DNA of 64,000 nucleotides from Amanita rubescens (taxonomy: Eukaryota; Basidiomycota; Agaricomycetes; Agaricales; Amanitaceae): assembly GCA_015039365.1 (NCBI GenBank), contig WION01000015.1, positions 496,001-560,000 of the forward strand. Direction: 5' to 3'. The position numbers and the translations under genes were made by a program. The notes below the pieces were generated by a model. That model was not told where the DNA came from. It worked only from the letters and a program-made list of their open reading frames with translations, and ran no database searches. Numbering within the stretch: the stretch's first letter is position 1; the number at the start of each line of letters is the position of its first letter. Below, in pieces: positions 11,050 through 25,742 of the stretch.

Positions 11050-14000
11050 TTCTGCTGAGGTCCTAGAGCATGGTATCTGGCTGCTCAGCGCAAGCCTAGC
11101 ACTCTGCCTTGGGCTGCGGTCCAATCAAATGAAGAGCCCACGTGTTGCGTGTTCTGGCTTTGCGTTTGACTATTCTAGAGCAATAGATAAATTAACACGC
11201 ACCCCGCCGTTCCCAAGTTGCGACAAGGACGTCGCCACGATTAATATCCTACAAGTATAGAAGTTGGAGTTGGATGAGAAATCCGAACACGATCTCAAAT
11301 CTGCCATGCATGTTAGGGAAGAGACTTCTCGGTTTGAGCCCAGTCAACGTGCTGATATTTTCGAGTTGGAAAATGTAGACATCAGTGAAGGTTGTCGTAT
11401 GTTGGAGGCTTCTGACGCCAATGACGCCGTCCTTGACCTGTGTGTACAGTGGATAATGCCGGAACGAACAAATTCCCCGGAGTAACTTGTGTATGAACCA
11501 GTATAGTGATCCCATACAAGGAGGAATACGTCGATTAAGAATAGATGGTCCCCTAGGTCAGTGCCGCTCCTAGATAAGTTTACGACTGATCGTCAATTTG
11601 TCAGCCAATAGACACCGTATGAATCGTCCGCTTTCTCAAATGTTTTACTTCCGCGGAATATGAGTTATTCCGCATATAAGACCACACCGGAGGCTGTGCA
11701 ATTGAGTCAACAACGCCGGACATCCTGAGAAAAAAAAATTTCCAGCGCAGCAAGATAAGAGATTGACAAGTATTCATTCATGTCGGGAATCAACATAGGA
11801 CTGACACCGGTGCATTCTAGATTACCAAGAAATGTAGAGGGTCAAGGAGAGCGTGGAATACGGGTTATCAGATACTTATCATCGACAACGTGCCTCCATT
11901 TTCCCGCGTAGAAATCGCGCGAGAATCCGCAATTGTCAGAGAAGATAACACCATCACAACGCAGCATGTCCGAATCGCCAAGTGAGCAGATCGACGCTCT
12001 GCTGATAGCATAGGTAGCTTAAACTCCGCGATCTAAGAACACACGTTTGCACCTCCACAAGCAAGGGATCTACATTCATTAAGCGCGCCGGCGTCCTTGA
12101 GCCCTTGATCAGTGAGATAACGCACGAAAAGAGCGGATCATCTGGGATTTGAGTTGACGGGCGAGGCGAACGGTAGCATCATGGATCCACCGAGTATGCA
12201 CACACCAAGAGCCGGCGGTATGACGCACGAAGCACACATTCATGAAAGTCATGCGACTCTCCACGAAGATCCGTAAAGTCCGCAGCGTCGATAACGTTTC
12301 GCAGGGTCAGGTTGTGCCGCAGCGATAGCCGCCTCCACATCCTCGGAAGTGCATTCACCTGTTACTGACTGGCAAGTGTGGGGAAAACCTGTTGCGTCGT
12401 GAGCGGGCGCACTAAATCGCGCCTTTCCTTCTTGAGCACTTTGATATCCCTGAGACCGAGCGATAGAGATACTTGCTCTCAGGTCCAAAGGTCTAACTAA
12501 CACCGCCTCACCCACTAAGAGATGGTAACCACCTGTTTAAACCCAGAACAGAATATGATTTTCTCTTGCACGAATAGAGAACAGACTTTACCCTATTAAT
12601 AACTTCTAGCTTAACCTTATTCGTTATCTCACTTTTTCAGTTACTTACGCTCAAGCTTAGGCTCTGGTTGCCGACTGATACACATAAGTCAATACCTAGT
12701 TAGATTTGAATTGACCGTGTGATGGGAAGATCACTTACTGCACTTGGTCGATACGCCGTGGATCTCCTTCCAATGAAATCAATGCGAAGTGGAAGTGTCG
12801 ATTCCAACCCCGACGAAGCTTGAGGTTAGATAACGCGTAGCTTGCCCTTGTCGAACCCTTGAGTCTAATCGTTCACCCTGAGCGTGTATACACTTCTTTA
12901 CGGCCATCGACGTCATGACAGGATGATATCCAAAACTGCAAACTGGCAGCAGAAAGATAGTACAGCTGCCTTGATTGGTAGCGTGACAGTGCCAGGAACA
13001 AATGTAGCAGTAGCTGCTCACCTCGTGGTCGGCGTCAATAGGAACACGCGCCGTGCCCCATACAACTTACCCACCACAGCAATAGGGAATCCCCTTCAAA
13101 CCGCCATCATATCATCGTCCTCATCATTATCCGACGTTTGGGACTCATAAACGGCAAGTGGTAAGTGTACACGCTTCGCGACTTGCCGATTATCTTTTGC
13201 GCTTTGGTTACCCACGCTCTCCCCGCTTACCGGCACGATGACGTACCCGGTCCGATGAACCTGACTCTCGGCTGACTCGCGGGCGCACGAACATGACTAG
13301 AAAGCAAACCTGACGGTGTCTGAGTGACTTTCCGAGCCCGCCATCCGCGCGACACGGCCGCGTCAATTCGCCAAAACTTCCGTGACGCACTGGCAGACAG
13401 CTGCCGTGTGTGTGTGAAGCGCTACTTACACCTAAAGCTTGAGTTAGGGTCGCTCGGCTTTTTACCCACGTTATCAGTATCATTCATTTCAAAACGTAGA
13501 TACGGTACATAATAATTGAGTACCGTGGCACCGAAACGCGGAAAAAAATGGATGAAAGAAGCAAGTCAAATAAAAGCAAACGCTTAACCGTGGGCGCGTG
13601 GTGCCGTCATTGTTTCTCTTTGAATTGAGGCACGTTCGTTCGATCGTCGGCCGTGGTTAAGCGTTTTCGACGATCGTACGCGAGACATGCGCCAGCTCGA
13701 ACGCACGCGCTACTTGTGGCCGGAAAGACATCCAGGCCTGCCTTACTAGTACACGTATACGAATACGGAAACGTCCTACCGCACTAGTCATCACCCACAC
13801 GTACGACAATGAAAGCCTAGTTAGTGGATCCTCTTGCCGTCTTGTCAGCGCCACCCGCCACGGCCGCCACTGTCATGCCCTTTTCAAATTACAAATTACC
13901 AAAAGCAAAGCCTTTGCCCAAAAAACTTGACAAATTCCGGTTTATCGGCCTCAGGCTCGTCGTCCCGAAATCGCCTTTTAGACTTTTTGCAAAACGTTCT

Positions 14001-14970
14001 CGATCGTATATTAAAGAGCCATTGTATCCGTAAGCCTTGTAACCAAGGTTAGGTATATGATAATCGTCAGGCTGCCGGTATCGTCACCATGGTGTCATAA
14101 TCGGCCAGACTGGACCCTAGTGGTGTAACTTCCCACCCACAGCAAACGGCCCGTGTTACTCCTTCCAGCCCATTCACTCTCTCCATTCTTCTGCCAAAGC
14201 TTGGCACGACAATTCAAAACGTGATGTCATTTCTTCATTGACATTCAGTCATGTGGTCGGCATAAACGAGCGGCAAGGCGCACTTTAAACGGCGCGTATG
14301 GAACACCTACATTCTAAGGTACCCGCTTCAATAGGCAGCTTCCTTTTTGCAACTCTTACGGATCGATGGTGGCGATAACGTGAAACAACAACACCCATCC
14401 TTGTCTTAATCATTAAAAGTATAGTGAAAAACGACCCGACTCTAAATAAATAAACGTTATTTAACGACCGTCGTGAATCGATAACGATTAATACCGATAT
14501 TGATTCGAGTTAAGGACTTTTGTTACATGTCAGAAGAGAGAAGGGGGAATATATAGTCACGAAAAGGATCATTATAGACAAACGAGGGCGAAAGAAATGC
14601 GCATACGTAGGTCGATCCAGAACGGATGCAGAAAAGAGAGAGAGAAAGAAAAGGAAAACCCAAGCCAATGTGATGATGCATATAACCGCGGGCACTTTTT
14701 GCAGAGTCCGAAAAAACAAAAGCGATGATATATGAGAGCAATGTGGATGTGAGAGAGAGAGAGAGATTGGTTGTTGAAAATGTAAAAAAAACGTTCGTGT
14801 ATGAGTTCGTAAGCAGTCGTTTCGTTTCGCGTTCGAGTTGAGTCGAGTTTGAGTCGAATTTTTTGTGTTCCTCCCCCCTCCGCCATCCTCCTACCCACCC
14901 CCACCAAAGCCAATCCAATCCACGAAAAAAGAAATAATAACAATAAAAATCATCAACCCTCCTCACCCTT
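11050..14970. other. gene-poor region
   Basis: About 3.9 kb without a convincing gene. A 73-codon frame at 11264-11485 is the only one that reads at all like protein and matches nothing known. A (GA)n run sits at about 14749-14765. Confidence 0.45.
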
Positions 14971-14976
14971 CATCGT

Positions 14977-17443
14977 TCACCTCACGATCACGCCCAACCC
15001 CGGCGAAGGAGGATTCCCTCCCTGCGCAAAACACCACTGCCTCACAAATGCCTGATACACCGAATCTGCTGTCTGCGGTGAGGATGACCCTGGTGGTCCT
15101 GGCGGTGGTGGCGGCAGGGGAGGAGATAGCGATGATCCTGGAGGTGGTGGTGGTGGCGAACGTGAAATCCCGATCCCAACCAAAGACGAAGCGGACGAAG
15201 AAGACGAAGATTTTGTATATATCGGTCCGGTACTCTCCGAATCGCTGCTGCTGCTGCTGCTCGAACCCGAACCCGAACTCGATCTTGACCCCGACCCCGA
15301 CCCGGAGCCCGAACCAGAGTGGCGACGTCTTGACCCGGGAGAGGTATTTTTCTCCTTGATTTCGTCTAGTAGGACGCTCACCCCTGATATCAGGCGAGAG
15401 CTCGGGCCCTGGGTGTGTACGTGAAGTGAAGGAGGAGAAGGCAATAGCGGTCGAGGTGTCCGTGAGTGTTCGTCTTCTTCTTCCTTTCGTTGTTGGCTAG
15501 CTCTTTCCGACTCGGACGATGATGACGAAGAATCGATAGATCGACGACGAGAAGGGACGGTGGTGGTAGCCGGCTTTCGTACCCTCCTAGGTGGGTGAGT
15601 GGGCGTAGGGGCAGGCGTCGGGTTCAAAGATGGTGGTTTCCCTTCTTCGTGGAGGCTGTGATGCTGAGGGTGATGACGCCTGGTAAACCCGCCATGGCTG
15701 TTCAGCATGCTAAACGGTGGACTGCTCCCCATCCCGCCCCACTCTTCCATAGTAATACCACCCATACCCCCCATACCTACACCGGGAACAGGAACAGGGC
15801 TCGTCGTGGCAGGCGCGCCGTCCTGGAAATGCATCCCCATATCGAGTCCAAACTCGGGATCGCCGTAAGGCTTGTGGTCTGGACCCAACCCCAGCGCCAG
15901 TCCCAAGAAAGACGATTTGGGCGACGACATCGGAGTGGTCTCCGCGCTGCTTCCACTCCCGCTCCCCGACGGGGTGGAAGAGGCAGAAGAGGAGGGACTG
16001 CCGGTGATTCCGACGCCGATGGCAGTGGCCACGGAGACGACGTCGGCCTCTGAAGAGACGGAGGGACGTCGGCTGGACGAGGGGCTCGTACGCGGGCTGG
16101 TGATGGGGCTGGTCGTCGGACTGGGAGCGGCATAATTCCGTAGATTGAGCTTCTTCAACCTGGTCAAGGTTGTCTGAGCCAAGGCGGCCTGGTGCTGAGC
16201 ATGTTGATCGTGCTGCTGCTGTTGCTGGTGAGACAGTAATGGAGGTTGTGGCCGATAAGGATACGCAGAAATTTCGTGCCGCGGGGTTGAGGTAGTGGTA
16301 TTTGGGTACGAGTAAAATTTTTGGTGCTGGGAGGGGACAGAAATAGAGCGGGCGATGGGGAAAGATAACTTGGGCAGCGATTGAGGGACTGGACATAACG
16401 TTAGAAACGAGGGTTTGAGCGAAAAAAGAAAGAAAGAACGCACTAGGACTGGCCGCTCTAAACCCTAATTTGTAATTCGCACATGCGTTGTTGTCCCACC
16501 ATTCACCGCCACTTTCCTCCCCAGAGCCTGGAACGGTGTACCTCACGACTAGCCACATCGTTTTCTGATCTAGATGCTGAGCGTAATCCTCGAGTTTGAT
16601 TGTAAACGAAAAACGGTCCCATTCGGGCGCCTTGGCTACAAGATCGCCGATGGTGAGACCATAGGCCGAACCCGGCGTGGCACAGGGCGAGGACGCTGTA
16701 GACGAGCGGAGAAAATCTTCCGGAAGACGAGCGAGGGAAGCCTGGTGGCGAGCTAAAACCTCGCTGGTGGTCTGCCAATTGTCGAGGGTGAAACGAACCG
16801 CGACTGTTTTCTCAAAAGCCACATTGCGGACGAGGATGGAGCCTGAGACAGCGGGAGAGACCGTTGGAGAGGATTTGAGCTGGAGGCTCTCGAGATGGAC
16901 ATTGGCGCAGCGGTCGAGCCGTTCGTGCTTGCGTGGGACCACAGAACATTTTTCAGCGTCTAGTTGGTAAGATTTTTTGGCAGGTTTTGCAACGGCGAGG
17001 GATTTGAAATAGGAAGCCGCGGCTGGCCAAGCTGCAACGCCGTTGTTGTCAGTCTCTGTCTCTGTCTCTGTGTCGTCTCCGAAAGGCTTTGAGAGGGAAG
17101 CCGGTCTTGCAGAACGATTGAAGACGCGGACGGAAACAAGGTCACCTTCTGGGAAATGAACATTTTTCTGAGCTAATAATGGGGTAGTTGGCTCTGAACG
17201 TGTTCGAGGTGGTTGAATGACGAGTGATGGAGAAGAATTTGAAGATTTTAGAGATGACTTTAGAGGTTTGCCATTAACGAGGAGGACTGGGGTTGAAGTT
17301 GTACGAGGTACGGCTGAAATTGAAGAACGACGAGCTGCTGGAGGTAAAACCGAGATTACTGGTGAAGCAGCAGAAGGAAAAGGAACAGAAGAAGTCTGTC
17401 TCTCGTCGTCGTCGTCTTCAGAACTATCGTGAAGCCTGAACAT
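14977..17443 (-). CDS. protein phosphatase 1 regulatory subunit with CBM21 glycogen-targeting domain
   Basis: Two exons, 17443-16444 and 16388-14977, are joined by a 55-bp intron with a gtgcgt donor, a CTAAC branch site and a cag acceptor, giving 803 residues in frame. An RVxF-type PP1-docking motif (KNVHF) lies at residues 93-97. A CBM21 domain spans about 181-328, with SGSILVRNVAFEKTVAVR, FTLDNW and the closing EWWDNNACANYKLGF. After the intron come Q-rich, Pro/Ser-rich and SGSGSG low-complexity stretches. Family members tether PP1 (Glc7) to glycogen and promote activation of glycogen synthase in the cytoplasm. The domain order matches yeast Gac1/Pig1-type proteins. The large frames on the opposite strand are a by-product of the repetitive codons. 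Confidence 0.9.
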
Positions 17444-18713
17444 GGCTAGCTGTGGGGGTGAGTTACCTGTACCAAATCCAACCGCGTCTTATCTTTGTAC
17501 CTTGTAAGTCCGGATACCGGGACCGAGATCAGATCTTACTCCATTATCTCCATTTATATTTTGATCACCGGCTCTGCCTTCCCGCCGTTCTCGTCGCTCT
17601 CGAATGCCACGGACTGCTTTCTTATCTGCGTATCGCGTTCACTACGCTTATCATCGCCCTCCGTACTTTAGCCCCTCCCCTCGGCCGATCCCTCACTCAA
17701 AACACAGGAGTCTCGCACAGCTTCTCGTAACCTTCTCACATTCCATACTTGGTGGCCCAATACACAGGGTCACATTTAGGTATAGACCCTGATGTGATTT
17801 TGTTGTTCTCTTGTTGTTGATCTTGTCCATTCGATCTGAATCGCAATCATTATTATTTTCCTATTTGCCCGTGTGTTCAGGGACACCCTCTTTTTTTTTT
17901 TCTTTGATGGCGGTGTCGCGTATGTATAAATGCAGCAGTTAGTCTGCAGCTTGACAGCATTTCGCTTTCAAGTGGAGCACACCTTGGACTGGAAATGAAT
18001 GGAATACATGAAGCTAGAATTTCGAATTTCGAACCAGTCACGACCGTGGCTCCGCAAAGTCGGCCGACCGTCACACACATTATTCTCCTTATCTCCTCAA
18101 GCTTCGTGAATTGACCCACGCTTAGTACGCGCGATCTGCTAATCTATTCTATTGCTTGACAATGGCGCCATGCATGGCTCTACCATCACCCGTCCACCGC
18201 CCCGCGCGTGGCACATTTTACTCCTCATTACTCCGCCTTTCGAGAACATAACACAACACACGTCAACCATTATATGTCTACAAATCCTTCCCTGGAACCT
18301 TCGCCGCTCATGCCCGCGCCCCATCAGCAGGCTCAGCCCTCCATGCCAAATTGTCCCTGAAACCCTTACTAGCATGAATCACCGGCCACCGGCACACTTG
18401 AACTTGCCTTTTCCGCCCAACGACCGTATGTTTCCTTTTTTCCCTCTTTCTTTTTTCAATTCACAGAGTAAGCACCTGTTTCTCTTCACGTTTCTTTGAC
18501 AACCGTATGATTAATAACAAACCGTTCATTGCGGCATATAGAACACTCGCTGTAATGAGCCTTGGCACATCAACACGTCTTCTACCTCGTCTAGTCAGCT
18601 AGCCGACGAACGTGGCGTCGTGATTATCAACTGTCTTACCCGTACAAATTCAATTATTCGGTGATATATTACCTTGCGCCGTGTAACCTCGAGAGAAATC
18701 TACCGTAGCCTGC

Positions 18714-18755
18714 GTATACGTACGTACGTACGTACATGATATGTATGTATGTCTA
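18714..18755. repeat. TACG/ATGT microsatellite
   Basis: Runs of tacg units pass directly into atgt units. Confidence 0.8.
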
Positions 18756-18940
18756 TCTCTTATCTATGAACTGTTATCTACACTAACCCTGAAGGCCTAT
18801 ATATCGACCCTCACCTACCTTTCCACAGCAAGAAGAAAAAAGCAAAGTAAGCCCGACTCTCACCCAAACCTAACATAACCTTGTTCATATCCGCATCCGT
18901 CTCCATGCTTAACGTTTGGCGGCCGAATCCCCATAGTTTT

Positions 18941-19046
18941 TTTTTACATTCCAAATACTATGGGAACAACGCTCGTCACTCCTGCGTCATTCGCTTTTAC
19001 ATCCCAAATACTATGGGGACAAGCTCGTCACTCGTGCGTCATTCGC
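18941..19046. repeat. two-copy tandem repeat of about 53 bp
   Basis: 18941-18994 and 18995-19046 are adjacent, near-identical copies, each running from a T-rich start through CAAATACTATGGG to GCGTCATTCGC, with a few substitutions and a small indel. Confidence 0.85.
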
Positions 19047-22000
19047 ACCTCGCACAGTCAGGTGCGATACCCCGCTCGCGAACGAACAGAGTAATACTAG
19101 ACCAGGCCAGGGCACGAGCCATAAGAACTTCCACCCTGAGTATACTATACATACATTATTACTCCGCTAATAAGATATATGTTACAGAAGACCTGTCCAG
19201 ACTGACACGAGGCACGACCATAAGAGTCAAATGATACATTGTACGTATCCTCCCCGTCTCTCGCCGTACCCCACATTTCCTCTCCACAATTTAGTGTACG
19301 ATTTTAAAATAAACGACGGTTGTACGGCCCACGTCCTCCACGATGAATTTTTGAATTGACGAGCGAAACTTGATAAAGATCTACCCCAACCTTTACCCTT
19401 ACACGTACAATACGAGTCAACACCCAACACGCTGCACGAAACGTACACACACCCACGCCTTCGTTCGTTCGTTCCCATCCCACCCACGTCGACGTCAAAA
19501 GATAAGCAAAAAAGAAAAAAAACCAATAAGCGACGAGCAACGAGGCAACAAAAGAGAAAGAAAAAACCAAAGCCTACACTAGCGTACTACCTCCTATCAC
19601 TATTATTGATAACAATTTTACAACGGAGGGTTTGATAAGTAAACTCCTCGGCGCACGAGGCTAATTGATTAGAGGAAAAACGAAACGCATCATAAAATGA
19701 TAACGTCGATAACGTCTCAAGGGAGGCGCGAGCACGATATGACGTCCCTGAGCGTGAGCGTGAGGGTGAATGTCTCTTTTTTTAACTTACATACTTGGAA
19801 AGTGGAACTTTGGAGTGGGGGATGATACGAAGCGACGGAATCTTCCGAGTCTGACAGGGAGAGTGAAGCGTACTATGTCATCTCGCGTTCGCTTATTCGC
19901 ACAAGAAGCCAAGAGTGATTGCGAAAGTTGATGATGAGAATGCGAGACGAGAATGCGATGCGTTGTTCATTATTCGCGTTTAATGAAACCCAACGAACGC
20001 AGCGCGACTCGGTATTTGCCAGTAAAGAAGCATTTTGCCTTTTGAATCCCGCTATCTCCATATTGTTATGTTTTTGTGTGGAGTGGGTGCGAGACGGTCA
20101 TCTGTGCACCACTAGGTAGCACGAGGCTCGCCCCAAGGGATGAACGACTGGACGATCACCGTCGAACGTGCGATAAGCGGAGTTACGGTATCACAGCGTT
20201 ACATCCATTTCGACATCGACAATCAAGCTCGCGAATCAAACTGTCAACTATTTTTTGTCCTTGTCGAAGCAAGCGAGTGCGAAACTGGAAACGGGTGCCC
20301 GCCCGCGCGCCTCCTAAGTCGCATGGTTAGTATGTTGATAGGACGACGTGCCGTTGTTACCTTGGAGCCGCTCCTCACTTCTTTTTCACAAGGGCACCTT
20401 CGAATAGTGGCGCGCGGCGGTGACGATGATAAGCGGCCCATTGTGCACACAAGTTAGGGTTGCATGCACATGTTCAACACCGATAAGATAGTATAGCTGG
20501 ATTGGGGTGCGCACATCCTCCTCATAAAGTAGGGTATGCGCACCGATGGGGTGCATCAATTTACGTTTTTCTCGCGCCAGACCAGCTTCTATTCTCGCAG
20601 GGCGCCCCCCTTCCTATCAATCAACACGATAAGCTTCTTCTACGCCACAGAGGTTGTTCTGTTTCAGGACAATACATAGCTCTAAAAACAGCTTACCTTG
20701 ATGTTTTGTTTGTTCACGGCAGTGCTTGCCTTGCTCTAAAGATGTCCTCGATAGAAATAAGCTCAACTCTCTCGGCCAATCCCAATTAGTTCGTTCCTTG
20801 GCCTATACAATTACGAACAAGGTGGCACACGGTCACGAACGCATGTTACTCACCCTTTTGCCCATGTTCCTCAGCACTACTGAAAGGCTTATACACTGTC
20901 TGACGTGATGGGGTGCGATCGGCCAAAACTTGCTTATACATCGCTTTGTCAAGAGAGCTTCTGGAAGTACAGTTGTTACATAATGGCGCAAACTACCGAG
21001 GATATGCCTAGAAGCTGATTTCGAAACCCGATACATGTTCGACAGTGTTCGACTTGGAAGCACCTAGTAAGAGTCCTTGGCGATGCGATTTCATATCATA
21101 GTTATGGATCCAAGGATCGATATAACCCTGTAGTTGATCTTTGTCAGCGATGCGCCGACCGCACGGGATCTAGTTGATAGACGGGGATATCTCCGGCCTA
21201 AAAGCTTCAAAGATGGGCGGAGATAGTCACAAGAAGAACCATGGCCGGTCCGATGGGCCAAGATCTACACCTAATAAGCGTGGGAGTGGCGTAACGTGAC
21301 ACCCGCTCTTTTACCACTGTCCTGGCGCGCCAACTCCTACTGTAGCAACGCAAACAATCATACTCGTGATGGCCTCTGACGCCCAGGAACAATATTAGTC
21401 GTCACAGCGCCGACGCCTTCTGAGACCGTGTTTGATTCCGTAACTACGATTTCTGATTCTGACTGCCCTATATCATCTTCAGGCCCCAAGCCGTACGACA
21501 ATTCAATTCCCGTCGGCCGAAAATAAGTGTAATGCCCCAGCGACATCTTGACACAGGTCTAGTGGAACCTACCATGCGACAGCGAACAGCTTTTTTACTA
21601 TAGGGAGCTCCACGTTCTGATCAGCGATCTTTTGCCAACCAGTTACCGCTCGACACATATGCAATATTCACACTACTCTTCGTCGACGTTCAGTCACCTT
21701 GGGTCGGGACCACACTGAAACGTTGGGTTGCAATCGAAAGTGATGTAATAATACTTTGGTCTAGAACCTCATGCCGTGCCCGTTGTCAGAACACGTTCGG
21801 TGGTAATGACTCATCGGCTTGCGATAGATCTGCCTAGACCGCTTTCATCTAGACAAAGCACAAAGCTCACTGATGACTTTCCACCGTGATGCCTTTCATC
21901 AACTATAACCATTAAGTACAAACTACCGGCAACTTGAATCCAGTCCATGAAGAATTCGGCAGCCATCCAAAAATTTTCAACGTAACTCTTTCTTGGGGGA

Positions 22001-23949
22001 CGCATGTGCCATGCACGTAACCTTAAATGTTCGTTATTTCCTGCCGTCGTCCCTGCTTTTCAATTGAAGTGTGGACGTTTCTCCGGAAACATCGCTTAAG
22101 TATGGGTCATCATCAAAGCCCGTTTGGATTTTTGTTATTTTTTTCCCCCGACTGCGGACAACTTGACCCATTCACCGCTGTCAATGGGTGATGGCGATGC
22201 CGCGAGTTTCTGTTGTTCAGCTACGCGCGGATGGGGAGGAAGAATCTGTATCTAAACTAATTACTATTGGGAGCGTGGGTTGACACTTATTGCATGTCAC
22301 AATTAATTCCGGGAAAGCATAACCCCTAAATGCTGAACTTGGCTTAAACCCGCATGCCTTCTGATGCATTGCCGTGAGCATGGTGAAAAGAAAAGGCCAC
22401 AACGTCGATGTTGGTCATAACTCGTAGCGATGTTTGAGACAGTGTTGGGCGAACTACGTCAGGACTCGAGCGAAGGATTCGTGTCGTGTGAGTTGAAATG
22501 CGTCAGTTCCGAAAACATTTATATTGTGATCAAGCGTAGAAATTACAGTTCACACTTCATTACCAGACAAAGGTCCCAGTCGGAAAGCATAAGTAATCAT
22601 TTACGAAAAGGCGAGATGTTTCTTTGTGAGCCGCGATTCAACAATCTAGAACATCTAGGTCTAGATTCCTGTCACTCGAGGAGACGGCAAATCAGAAGCA
22701 ATAAGCCACGGCTAGAAAACGATGCGGCCGCTATTGACCACTTGCAGCGTGCTTGCCACTGTCACGGCAACGCATTTTAAAGTAAACTCTGTAGAACACA
22801 AATCGTTAGTCTGCTTGGTACATGCGGTTCGGCCACCGGTCGTCCCCGAATACCATAATTTCCTATTCAATTCCACCAGCGAATGCTGGATAGGATTAGC
22901 ACAATAGTTTCTTTACAAACATCGCGAGGGAGTCAGATTGTCAGACTCTTTCGGCTGTTAAAATGAGGGCGTTCACCTTAAGCGCGACCGGTTTGTAACA
23001 ACAGGTTGAGATTGAATTTGAGTGGGGTTGGCTCCACCTGTCAAGCTCACGCACTACTGACCAGTCACCATTGACAGAACGATAGAGACACCGTATCACG
23101 TAGTGCTCAATCTTGCAGAGTACTGTAAGGTGCCCACGTGTTCATAGGTCCCGCAGCGGTAACTGCGGGATGAAGCGACTCGGATCTATTTTGAGAACTT
23201 TGGGATCTGTCAATTTGCCATCTGCGCTCAGGTTATATTCAACATCACCGCTATTAGTTTATCCGCTCATTTATGCAAAAAGGCATACGGTAGAATCGGA
23301 TTGAAGTTTTTGAAACTGTAATATGCTTCCATAAATCAGAAAGGAATTCCGACTCGTTTAATCAAATGGGGCGCCGTACCGCGCATTGAGTTCCATTCTA
23401 CAGAAAAAGTGACCTGATTGATCCATGGACTTTGCTATAAACGAGTGTTTTAGCTATAGAACGAGCCTCCAACATCGATGAGCAACGAACAAGTATGATG
23501 TCACGAGCCGAATTACGTACAGCGTCTGGCGTTGAAGGGCGCCCGTCCCTATGTACCCCAAACACTCTTCAATTTGACTGGTGGGAAATTGTGAATTATG
23601 TCTATGGATCGTCTAATCCTTCAACAACCTGACAGGCACCGAGGATGCTTCCCGTCAAGGCCTCGGGCAAGCTGTTTATGATCCGGATCGAAATAAAGTC
23701 CCTTGATGCCTTTTGTTTCCCGAGCTATAGCGGAGGAGCGTTGCATTCCGATGACGTAGGATCCTAAAAGGGGTTATTAAACACCAACGAATTTTTATTC
23801 CCATAGGCGAAATATATCGGTACCATATTACATCCAGCCGACAGCCAACAATCTACCCAACTATATAAAGCACTGTAACATAACTGAATAAAAGTACAAA
23901 CTTAACATATACTCACACCGCGCTGAAAAAAAAGACAGAAAGGGGCAAA

Positions 23950-24752
23950 CTAAGCATCGGCGGTCTGCCGTTCTACGTCACTTGTATTCTCACCCAGTAC
24001 TTGGATGATGGGATTGAGACGTGACGCAGGACTTCGTTTAGGCAGAGGTCTGATAATTCTTGGCGCGGCAGAAAAAGAAGTGATAATCTCGGACGAAAAT
24101 TCTGTGTCCGCGGAGGACGAGTCTGATCCGTATCCGTCGTCATCGTTATCGTCCGGGGACGATGAGTCGGAGGAGGATAAAGTCGATGAACGGGAGCCCG
24201 AAGGCATCTCGACATCGTTTCTGTCGGAGTCACCGCCCAACGTGCGCTTCTTGTACGACTTGTCTTCAAACACTCCTAACCCCAGGTTCTGGAAACGTCA
24301 CTATTATCAGAGGTGCAAGAGTAGATGAATAAGGGGCATAGTACGTACCATCTCAATGTATTGCGCCATACTATCGTCAACGTGCTCCATATTTACACTG
24401 CATGGGTCTGCCTTTGCTTGTTGCTCAAGGATAGTGTTGGATGCTTCAATTTTGGGAAGGAAGGCTTGGACGCGCGCCAGAACTGGTTGAGAGGATTGTT
24501 ATGTCCACTGTAATTAGAGTATTAAAGAACATACGTTCGGTGGGGGGAGCAGTTAGAGAAGTCGTGCGATCACCAAAATCGAACTTTAGCGGTGGGGAGG
24601 AAATCCTGGTCGACGACGAAGCATCGAGTTTCTCTAGATAATTCTCTGAGTAATGGGAGATGAATAAGGGGTGAGTTGATTCAGAGGAATGACATTGACG
24701 TACGGATACGTCTCTGACGTCGTTCGTCGTCTTCGACGTCAAGCCGCTCCAT
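23950..24752 (-). CDS. NOPCHAP1-like (DUF4598) box C/D snoRNP assembly factor
   Basis: Four exons (24752-24710, 24645-24535, 24482-24349, 24288-23950) with introns of 64, 52 and 60 bp give 208 residues in frame. The N-terminus is charged, followed by KLDASSSTRISSPPLKFDFG. The core reads LARVQAFLPKIEASN, then MEHVDDSMAQYIEM, then NLGLGVFE. The RV-x-AFLP and IEM-LGLGV-E pattern is what marks this family in fungi. The C-terminal third is Ser/Asp-rich and acidic. The human member links NOP58 to the R2TP chaperone during snoRNP assembly; the same role here is inferred from family membership. The start was chosen at the first in-frame ATG that splices to the conserved core. Confidence 0.75.
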
Positions 24753-25740
24753 GTCAGCGGAAAAACGAAACGGGACGCAAATAGCGACAAACATATCAGA
24801 TCCGACCGCAGCGGCCAACTTCTGCAAGACTGCTCGCATGTAGAGGTCAAATGAAATTCATGGGTAGGGAATCTTCTTCAATAGCCAAGTTGTACCTCCA
24901 GGGTTATATGCTCATTATTGGCTCCCGGAGCCCCGCGCAACAGGCCTTCGTCGACATGTTGAATATACAAACACATTCAAGGAACTCCTCCACTTGCTTC
25001 ATCTTGAAAGACTTGAGATTTTATCCCCTCAAATAAGACATCAGAGTCCCTGTGCTAACTCGGCCCATCTCATTTCACCTCCTCGATACAGCTATATACA
25101 AATCACAATACAAAAGCCCCAATTTGCTATTGGTCGACATAAGTTTCAATGCCGTCGTCGACTTTCCAAAATAAAACATCACTTTGGACATACATAATTT
25201 ACACGTTGAGTCAACGAGTCAACACTCTGCATATTATTTACATTTGGGTGTGTAATGAAGGACCATCTTTCACTCCGGTCCAAACCTGAGGAAAATCCAC
25301 ATGCCGCTTCCGCTCTTCAATTTCTTGTAATCTGACCCCCCAGCGAAGGCTGCCAGTGAGCGGGAGATTGGTACTGTGCCGTACAGGGTCCGGGTAGAGC
25401 GTTTGTGTTCACGTTGTACAAGTCGCGGACCATGACCTTAGCTCCCAGGTCATCGAAAATCCTGTTCACGGACACCGTATCGCCAGAGAAACATCTCTGC
25501 TCTCCATCCTAGAATTCCTCCTGAGGATACTATGCCATCTGGATGTTAGCGTCATGGTAGCACATTGCACACCGCATCAGTTCGTTACTCGGCTTATGGT
25601 TTTAACCCGAACCCTGAATTTGGACGCGCTAAAGAAGCAAAAAGTTAATAGAAGGTAATTGATAAACCTAGCGGATAGCCAAAATTTCGAGCAATAAGTT
25701 CTGAAGACGATCAGATTTACAAAACCGCTTCAAGGGGATT
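24753..25740. other. intergenic, no gene recognised
   Basis: Short frames only, between the NOPCHAP1-like gene and the tandem duplication that follows. Confidence 0.4.
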
Positions 25741-25742
25741 TC

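Larger units (their letters stand above)
17444..23949. other. long gene-free interval
   Basis: About 6.5 kb in which I see no credible gene or recognisable transposon. It includes the promoter of the CBM21 gene at its left edge and a short microsatellite and a tandem repeat listed separately. Confidence 0.45.

Noticed and set aside
14865..15359. Plus-strand open frame opposite the CBM21 gene
   Set aside because: It is a shadow of low-complexity SGSG and Pro/Ser codons on the coding strand.
13600..25000. tRNA or rRNA genes
   Set aside because: Scanned for T-loop-like GTTCGA contexts and rRNA-like blocks; none could be folded into a credible cloverleaf by eye.
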